In this document: piece after piece, positions 4,796 to 9,825 of the stretch
How positions within the stretch are numbered: the first letter of the stretch is position 1
Layout of the letters: every line of letters starts with the position of its first letter
Assembly (NCBI GenBank): GCA_945863085.1
Contig: CAMBCD010000079.1
Span: 1-9,825, forward strand
DNA: 9,825 bases
From: Bordetella parapertussis
GTDB lineage: Bacteria > Pseudomonadota > Gammaproteobacteria > Burkholderiales > SG8-41
Direction of reading: 5' to 3'
Made by a program: the position numbers and the translations under genes
The notes under the pieces: model-generated
The model's input: the letters and a program-made list of their open reading frames with translations, nothing else
Told to the model about the DNA's origin: nothing
The model's database searches: none

Positions 4796-7153
4796 TCACT
4801 GCACCTGCAGCGTCCAGACCCCGTCCCAATCCCCGGGCGGCGGATTTTTGCGGTAGATCTCGCAGCGCGCCAGATAGAGCTGTGACGGCCGGTCGGCAGG
4901 ATTGGCCTTGAGAACGTCGGCGAACAGCGCCGCCGCACGTTCCCAGGACCGGTTGCGGTAATGCGCCACCGCTTCTGCAAACGCAAAAATGACTTCGTCC
5001 AAATGCGGAAAACTCTGCGCAGTGTGATGTTCCAGTACTTCGCAAATGGCCACCGGTTTCTGCATGCCGCGCGCGCGGATCAGGTCCAGTTCGCGCATCC
5101 GTACGGGATTGGCCAGCCGCGCCGCGGTCGATTCGCAGATCAGCACACTGGTGCCGTAATACTTGTTGGCGTTCTGCAGGCGTTCGGCGAAATTGACGCG
5201 GTCGCCGATCACCGTGTACTCAAGCCGCTTGGGTGAACCGATGCTGCCGGCGACCACATCGCCGGTGCTGATGCCGATCCCGACGCGGATCGGCTCATGC
5301 CCGGCGGGGGCGCGGCGGCGGTTCAGTTCGCCCAGCGCGACCATCATTTTGCTGCCCACGGTCACGGCATTTTCCGCATCATGCTGCGTTGCGCGCACCG
5401 AACCGAACACGGCCATGATCATGTCGCCGATGTATTTGTCGAGGATGCCGTTGTGGGCGAACACGATGTCGACCATGTCGGTGAAATAATCGTTGAGCAT
5501 GGCAACGGTTTCCCGTGCACCCAGCCGTTCCGACATCGTGGTGAAGCCGCGAATATCCGAAAACAGCACACTCACTTTACGATTGGTGCCGCCCAGCACG
5601 GCGTTCCCGCCCTCCAGCAGTTCATCCATGACCGCTTTGCTCATGTAGCGCGACATCGTGTTGCGCAACCGTTTCTCCTGGGTGATGTCCTCCATGATCA
5701 GCATGGCGCCGAGCTGTTCGTCGCGCTGGTCCTGCAGCGGCACTGCGGTCATGTTCACCGACACCGCACGGCGTCCGTCCAGCACCAGGTCCGAATCCAC
5801 CGTGCTGTCGATCCTGCCGGTGCGCAGCACCTTGTCCAGGCTGTTGGTCACCCAGCTGTTGCTGCCGCCGAACACGTCGCCGACCCTGCGGTTGACCATG
5901 TCCGGTTCGGCGCGCTGCAGGATGCGCAGGGCAGACTGGTTGACCTTGCTGATCACATTGGCCTTGTCCAGCGTCAACACGCCGTTGCTCATGCTGCGCA
6001 GGATGCTTTCGTTGTAGTTTCGTGCATTGCTGACATCTTCGAACAACTGCGCGTTTTCGATGGACACCGCGGCCTGGGCGCACAACGCGGCGAGACGGCG
6101 CTGGTCGTTGGCAGTAAAGGAACCTTCCTTCTTGTTGAGGATTTCCATCACGCCGACCTTGTTGCCGCCCTTGGTGGTAATCGGCATGCACAGGATGTTG
6201 CGGGTGCGGTAACCCGTGCCCTTGTCCACATCCGGGTTGAAGCGCGGATCCTTGTAGGCATCGTCGATGTTGATGCGCACGCCCTTGCTAAAACACTCGC
6301 CGGCGATGCCGGCACTGGCCGGGAAACGGATCTGGTGCGACGACTCGCCACCGGCAACACGCGACCACAGTTCATTGCTGGCCGGATCGTGGAGGAACAG
6401 TGAACCGCGGTCCGCGCCCAGCAACTGGGTCGCTGCAGCGAGGATTTTCTCGAGCAGCGGATCCAGCAGGATTTCCGAAGTGATCGAGCTCACCACGTCG
6501 AGCAGCAACGCCTCCTCACGCTGCGAACGCTCGACTTTCTCGAACATCCGCGCGTTCTCCAGCGCGGCAGCAGCCTGCGAGGACAGGGCCTCCAGTGACT
6601 GCTGGTCCTCGGTGTCAAAACCGCCCTCGCGCTTATTGAGCGCCTGGGTGACGCCGATCACCACCTGTTTCTTGTTGCGGATGGGTACGCACAGGATGTT
6701 TCGTGTGCGATAACCGGTGTCGGTATCGACCTTGCGGTTGAAGCGGGAGTCTGCGTAGGCGTCGGGAATAATCTCGCCCTTGCCGGTGGTAAACACCGAA
6801 CCTGCGATGCCGCGGTCTGCCGGAAACCGGATCTCGCCCATCGCGTTGCCCTGCATAACGCGGGAAAACAGTTCGCGGGTCTCGGCGTCGTAGAGAAACA
6901 GCGAGCTGCGCTCGACGTTGAGGGTTTCGGTGACGACTTCCATCAGTCGCGGGAACAGCACATCGAGCGAAAGAGTGTCGGACACGCGGTTGGCGACATC
7001 GACCAGCGCGGTGGTACGGCGCACGAGTTCGGTGATGCGGATCAGCAGCTGGGTTTTTTCAGTGTCTGACAGCCCGCCGAGCAGCCGCTCGATGTCGTTC
7101 TGCTGCAAACGCCGCTCCAGGATGCCGCGGATGATTTCGAAATCGATTTTCAT
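4796..7153 (-). CDS. GAF-GAF-PAS class III adenylate cyclase
   Basis: Predicted soluble adenylate cyclase making cAMP from ATP, 785 residues. Domains: helical N-terminus (1-55), GAF1 (about 60-205), GAF2 (225-370), PAS-like (380-495), class III cyclase (522-705) and a conserved C-terminal tail (715-785) ending PPPGDWDGVW. All six expected catalytic residues are present: metal-binding D533 (FSDIRGF) and D577 (GDMIMAVFG), adenine-selecting K573 (LDKYIGD) and T647 (YTVIGD), and transition-state N654 and R658 (VNFAERL). Thr at the second adenine position is the class IIIb pattern. GAF1 and GAF2 are clear duplicates sharing GYRTRNILC-[VM]-PI, and each keeps N-K-F-D of the NKFDE motif with Q as the last residue. 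The gene starts 23 bases after the GGDEF-EAL gene stop, so it is the third gene of an operon. No strong Shine-Dalgarno precedes the ATG. No transmembrane segment is seen. Confidence 0.95.
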   Translation of the reverse strand: MKIDFEIIRGILERRLQQNDIERLLGGLSDTEKTQLLIRITELVRRTTALVDVANRVSDTLSLDVLFPRLMEVVTETLNVERSSLFLYDAETRELFSRVMQGNAMGEIRFPADRGIAGSVFTTGKGEIIPDAYADSRFNRKVDTDTGYRTRNILCVPIRNKKQVVIGVTQALNKREGGFDTEDQQSLEALSSQAAAALENARMFEKVERSQREEALLLDVVSSITSEILLDPLLEKILAAATQLLGADRGSLFLHDPASNELWSRVAGGESSHQIRFPASAGIAGECFSKGVRINIDDAYKDPRFNPDVDKGTGYRTRNILCMPITTKGGNKVGVMEILNKKEGSFTANDQRRLAALCAQAAVSIENAQLFEDVSNARNYNESILRSMSNGVLTLDKANVISKVNQSALRILQRAEPDMVNRRVGDVFGGSNSWVTNSLDKVLRTGRIDSTVDSDLVLDGRRAVSVNMTAVPLQDQRDEQLGAMLIMEDITQEKRLRNTMSRYMSKAVMDELLEGGNAVLGGTNRKVSVLFSDIRGFTTMSERLGARETVAMLNDYFTDMVDIVFAHNGILDKYIGDMIMAVFGSVRATQHDAENAVTVGSKMMVALGELNRRRAPAGHEPIRVGIGISTGDVVAGSIGSPKRLEYTVIGDRVNFAERLQNANKYYGTSVLICESTAARLANPVRMRELDLIRARGMQKPVAICEVLEHHTAQSFPHLDEVIFAFAEAVAHYRNRSWERAAALFADVLKANPADRPSQLYLARCEIYRKNPPPGDWDGVWTLQVQ
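6179..6715 (-). repeat. Internal duplication of the GAF domains
   Basis: The segments at 6680-6715 (GAF1) and 6179-6214 (GAF2) encode nearly identical peptides, GYRTRNILCVPI and GYRTRNILCMPI, about 500 bases apart. Similar DNA (GCACAGGATGTT on the plus strand) is still recognisable in both. Flanking elements IRFPADRGIAG/IRFPASAGIAG and ALNKREGGF/ILNKKEGSF also align. This indicates tandem duplication of one GAF module within the cyclase gene. Confidence 0.75.
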
Positions 7154-7176
7154 GTCCGCTGCGTCCGTCCGTCAGC

Positions 7177-8973
7177 CTAAAGATCGGACAATCTCAGCTT
7201 GGCCAGTCCAGCGCCGCTTTTTTCGAACACCAGTATTTCCTCGGCCGTTAGCGGCTGGCTTACATGCGGACCCTGCACCCGCTCGCAGCCCAGCGCGAGC
7301 AGGGCTAGCACCGTTTCGCCGTCACCGACACCCTCCGCCGTCACCTGCAGTCCCAGATCGCGGGCCAGGCGCACCAGCGACCGGACAATTTTCCCGTGCA
7401 GCGCCGAACGCTGCATGTCATGCACAAAAGTCGCGTTCAGTTTCAATTCGTCAAACGGCAATTGCGCCAGATTGCTCAGCGACGAAGCCCCGGTGGCAAA
7501 ACCGTCGATGCCCAGGCGCAACCCGAGCCGCTTCAGACGTGCAAACGCATCTTTCACCGGACCCAATTCACCGGCGATCGCCGTCTCGTGCACGCCGATC
7601 ACCACCCGTCCCGGCGGCACGCCCCAGGTGCGCAATGCACGGTCGACGAACTCCGGAAAATCCGGCTGCAGCAGCCCGCTCGCCGACACCTTGAGTCCGA
7701 TCTTGCACTGCAAACCGGCGCGTGCGAATTCGGCGCCCTGGCGCAGGGCATTGTTGAAGATCCACCACGTCACCTCGCGCACCAGGCCGGCGCTTTCCGC
7801 GGTCTCCAGCGCCTGCGCCTCCGTCACCTCGCCCAGTTCCGCATCCGTCCAGCGCAACACGCATTCCAGTCCGCCGATGCGGCCCGACTGCGCGTCGAGT
7901 TGCAGTTCGAACGCCAGCCCCAGCGTGTTTTGCTCCAGCGCGTGGCGTAACCGCGTTTCGTAACGCATCTGGCGCTCTTCGTTCTCGCCGTGGGCCGGAT
8001 CATAAACGGCAGTGCGTTCCGCACCGCCGCGCGCCACGCGCGCCGCCAGCTTGGCATTGCGCACCAGCGCCTGCGGGTCAGCACCGTGATCCGGATAAAC
8101 CACGATGCCGATCACGGGATCCGTATCAAACGTGCGGTCACCGATCGGAATCGGCGCCTCCAACGCGCCAAGAATCTTGTTTGCCGCCAGGATTGCCACG
8201 CCTTCGCCGGCGATCCGCGGCAGCAGGCAGGCAAACTGGTCGCGGCTGACGCGACCCAGTTGATCCTGTTTGCGCAGCACACCTTCGCGCATGCGCCGCG
8301 TGACGCGCAGCATGAACGCCTCGCCTTTCTGCAGCCCGAGCTGGCGGTCGATCTGCTCTACCTTGCCGATCTGCAGCAGCAGCAATCCAAGCTGTTTGCC
8401 GTCCTGGCGGTGACTTTCGATGGTCGTGCGGAAAATTTCCATGAACGCCGCGTACTCCGGCGTCGGCAGCGTGCGCACCACACCGCCCTCTTCCTGGCTG
8501 CGCGTGGCCAGCGAGGCGAGCAGGGCCAGTTGCAGGAAATTGAAACACTGCAGCGCGAGCAGGTTTTCCGTGCACTGTGCGGCATCGTCGGCGTAAAGAC
8601 GCAAGGCACCTCTCGTCATCGCATCCTGGAAGCGCTGACAATCCCGTCGCATGCGCTCCAGAGGTTCATTTTCGGCGTCCAGCGCCCACTCGCCCAGTGC
8701 GGCATGGATGATCCCGGCATCCGTGCCTCCGGCAACCGCCTGGGCGGTGAACGCCGTGGCCAGCGTACCGGCCGCGGGCACAAACAGATCGGGGGCACGC
8801 TCACTGACATCGCGGAATACCCTGGCCACCCGGAGCATGGTTTCGGGGCCCGCGCCAAATTCTTCGGCGAGGCGCTTGACCAGGGCGTCCAGGCTGACCC
8901 CGGACTGACCGGTTGCGGAATCCACTGCTAGGCCGGGATCAGAGGAAGAATTCGGAGGGATCGATGGGGACAC
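7177..8973 (-). CDS. Degenerate GGDEF-EAL domain protein, probable non-catalytic c-di-GMP effector
   Basis: 598 residues. An uncharacterised, mostly helical N-terminus (about 1-180) precedes a GGDEF-like domain (185-325) and an EAL-like domain (338-582). The GGDEF signature reads SRDQF (243-247), so diguanylate cyclase activity is unlikely; an RxxD motif (R234-K-Q-D237) sits exactly five residues before it, the position of the c-di-GMP inhibitory site. In the EAL domain E370 (ECVLRW), E463, D490, K511 (DELKL), E547 (TAEGV) and Q567 remain, but the conserved Asn is K428, a metal-binding Glu is G460 (VVIGVHET) and the second Asp of the DD pair is G491 (IDGFATG). Phosphodiesterase activity is therefore unlikely. 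The start is GTG at 8973, with GGAG (8981-8984) seven bases upstream. It overlaps the HD-GYP gene end by 35 bases, implying translational coupling. No signal peptide or transmembrane segment is evident. Confidence 0.92.
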   Translation of the reverse strand: MSPSIPPNSSSDPGLAVDSATGQSGVSLDALVKRLAEEFGAGPETMLRVARVFRDVSERAPDLFVPAAGTLATAFTAQAVAGGTDAGIIHAALGEWALDAENEPLERMRRDCQRFQDAMTRGALRLYADDAAQCTENLLALQCFNFLQLALLASLATRSQEEGGVVRTLPTPEYAAFMEIFRTTIESHRQDGKQLGLLLLQIGKVEQIDRQLGLQKGEAFMLRVTRRMREGVLRKQDQLGRVSRDQFACLLPRIAGEGVAILAANKILGALEAPIPIGDRTFDTDPVIGIVVYPDHGADPQALVRNAKLAARVARGGAERTAVYDPAHGENEERQMRYETRLRHALEQNTLGLAFELQLDAQSGRIGGLECVLRWTDAELGEVTEAQALETAESAGLVREVTWWIFNNALRQGAEFARAGLQCKIGLKVSASGLLQPDFPEFVDRALRTWGVPPGRVVIGVHETAIAGELGPVKDAFARLKRLGLRLGIDGFATGASSLSNLAQLPFDELKLNATFVHDMQRSALHGKIVRSLVRLARDLGLQVTAEGVGDGETVLALLALGCERVQGPHVSQPLTAEEILVFEKSGAGLAKLRLSDL

Positions 8974-9825
8974 TGCCCTGCTCCAGCGTGCGTTTGATAC
9001 GGTACGGGACGCCAGGCGAGGCCTTGGGTTCGCTGGCGAGATCCAGGATCACCTGCGGACGCAGCGGGTTGCCCTTGGCATCGAGCACCACCATCACTTT
9101 CGGCAGCAATCGCCGCACCAGGTTCTGCGCAATGACGATACCCACCTCGCCGGAATTCAATTCCACCAGGGCGCCGACCGGAAAAATGCCGATGCACTGC
9201 ACGAACTGCTCGACCAGCGGACCGTCGAACTGGACGTTGCGCGTGTTGTAGAGGTAATTGAGCGCATTGGAAGGCGAATACACCTCTGCATAGGGGCGGG
9301 GATGCGTCATCGCATCGAAACAGTCGACCAGTCCGGCAATCGATCCGAACAGACCGATCTGGTCGGCCTTCAGTCCCTTGGGGTAACCGCTGCCGTCGTA
9401 ACGTTCGTGATGCAACTCAGCGAGCCCCGGCAGTTCGGGCGGCAAGCCGGGCGTCTCCTTGATGATTGATACCGAATGGGTGACATGGCTGCGGCAGACC
9501 ATCAGTTCAACCTTGGACAGCGGCTCTTTTTTCGCCACCACCTCTTCAGGAACCGCGGTCATGCCGACATCCTGCAGCAGGCCGAGCATGCCCAGCAGGT
9601 CGAGCTGCTCACGGGGCAGTTGCAGAAAACGGCCAAAGGTCAGCATGTAAATGGAAACACCGAATGCGCGGTCGAGCGTATGCCCACCTTTGGCTTTCAG
9701 CTTGGCCAGCAGCATCATGGCATCGGGGTTGCGCACAACGCTGTCGGTCATGCTGGTCACGGCTTCCTGCACGCGCGGCGCATCCAGCGCCTTGCCCGCC
9801 TGCACCGTGCCCATGATGTCTTTCA
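8939..9825 (-). CDS. HD-GYP domain protein with altered HD motif (5' end beyond window)
   Basis: The frame is open to the right edge; 294 codons are visible and the N-terminus is missing. Numbering from the first visible Met (base 9814), the HD-GYP domain spans about 40-180: H45, the helix-linked LLQDVGMTAVPEEVVAK (79-95), SHVTH (109-113), HHERYDGSGYPKGL (135-148) with the GYP signature, and LVDCFDAMTHPRPY (162-175). HD-GYP proteins normally hydrolyse c-di-GMP with a di- or tri-iron centre. Here the HDxGK motif reads QDVGM, losing the metal-binding His and the following Lys, while the other ligands appear kept. A further C-terminal region (about 180-291) with GIFPVGALVELNSGEVGIV is common in HD-GYP proteins. 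It is the first visible gene of the signalling operon and overlaps the GGDEF-EAL start. It is likely a binding or scaffold protein, or an enzyme with altered metal use; this is inference. Confidence 0.9.
   Translation of the reverse strand, partial: KDIMGTVQAGKALDAPRVQEAVTSMTDSVVRNPDAMMLLAKLKAKGGHTLDRAFGVSIYMLTFGRFLQLPREQLDLLGMLGLLQDVGMTAVPEEVVAKKEPLSKVELMVCRSHVTHSVSIIKETPGLPPELPGLAELHHERYDGSGYPKGLKADQIGLFGSIAGLVDCFDAMTHPRPYAEVYSPSNALNYLYNTRNVQFDGPLVEQFVQCIGIFPVGALVELNSGEVGIVIAQNLVRRLLPKVMVVLDAKGNPLRPQVILDLASEPKASPGVPYRIKRTLEQGSVPIDPSEFFL

Noticed and set aside
5297..6403. Long plus-strand ORF (368 codons) opposite the adenylate cyclase
   Set aside because: It is His/Ala/Val-rich with no recognisable domain and lies fully antisense to a gene with clear GAF, PAS and cyclase motifs. 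Such frames are common opposite GC-rich genes.
7158..7173. Tandem GGAC repeats just upstream of the cyclase start
   Set aside because: Three copies of a 4-mer in GC-rich DNA are too few to call a repeat locus.
7990..8931. Plus-strand ORF of 313 codons opposite the GGDEF-EAL gene
   Set aside because: Its Gln/Arg/His-rich composition is typical of antisense shadow frames; the minus-strand domains account for this region.
1..9825. tRNA, rRNA, CRISPR array, insertion sequence or phage genes
   Set aside because: No cloverleaf, regularly spaced repeat, transposase motif or terminal inverted repeat was seen; housekeeping and signalling genes fill the window.

Overview
The window looks like a GC-rich betaproteobacterial chromosome segment. 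The main argument is gene order: mltA and apaG lie next to an oppositely oriented rpe-gph-trpE run, an arrangement I know from Burkholderiales and related betaproteobacteria. Dense packing, short intergenic gaps and strong G/C third-position bias agree with this. No RNA gene, insertion sequence, CRISPR array or other mobile element was seen, and no stretch of 300 bases lacks a gene.

Layout. (1) Bases 1-2162, minus strand: rpe, then gph, then the start of trpE, which runs off the left edge. This pairs a Calvin/pentose-phosphate epimerase and phosphoglycolate phosphatase with entry into tryptophan synthesis. (2) Bases 2163-2261: a divergent intergenic region with a promoter-like sequence for rpe and a perfect 15-bp palindrome. 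(3) Bases 2262-3395, plus strand: apaG and a UbiE-like SAM methyltransferase whose C-terminal tail overlaps, on the opposite strand, a 40-residue membrane microprotein not listed by a 60-residue ORF cutoff. (4) Bases 3469-4695, plus strand: mltA, a lipoprotein lytic transglycosylase, followed by an AT-rich convergent spacer. (5) Bases 4796-9825, minus strand: a tightly coupled three-gene signalling operon, in transcription order an HD-GYP-like protein (5' end cut by the window edge), a GGDEF-EAL-like protein, and a GAF-GAF-PAS-class III adenylate cyclase.

The signalling operon is the most interesting part. Both cyclic-di-GMP-type proteins have lost key catalytic residues: the HD pair is QD, the GGDEF motif is SRDQF, and the EAL domain lacks three of nine active-site residues. 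The GGDEF-like domain still has an RxxD inhibitory-site motif at the correct spacing. The downstream cyclase keeps all six residues expected for cAMP synthesis, and both of its GAF domains carry most of the NKFDE motif of cyclic-nucleotide-binding GAFs. The inference is a module in which enzymatically silent c-di-GMP-sensing or scaffold proteins are co-produced with, and may control, a working adenylate cyclase. All assignments come from reading the sequence; no database search was run.
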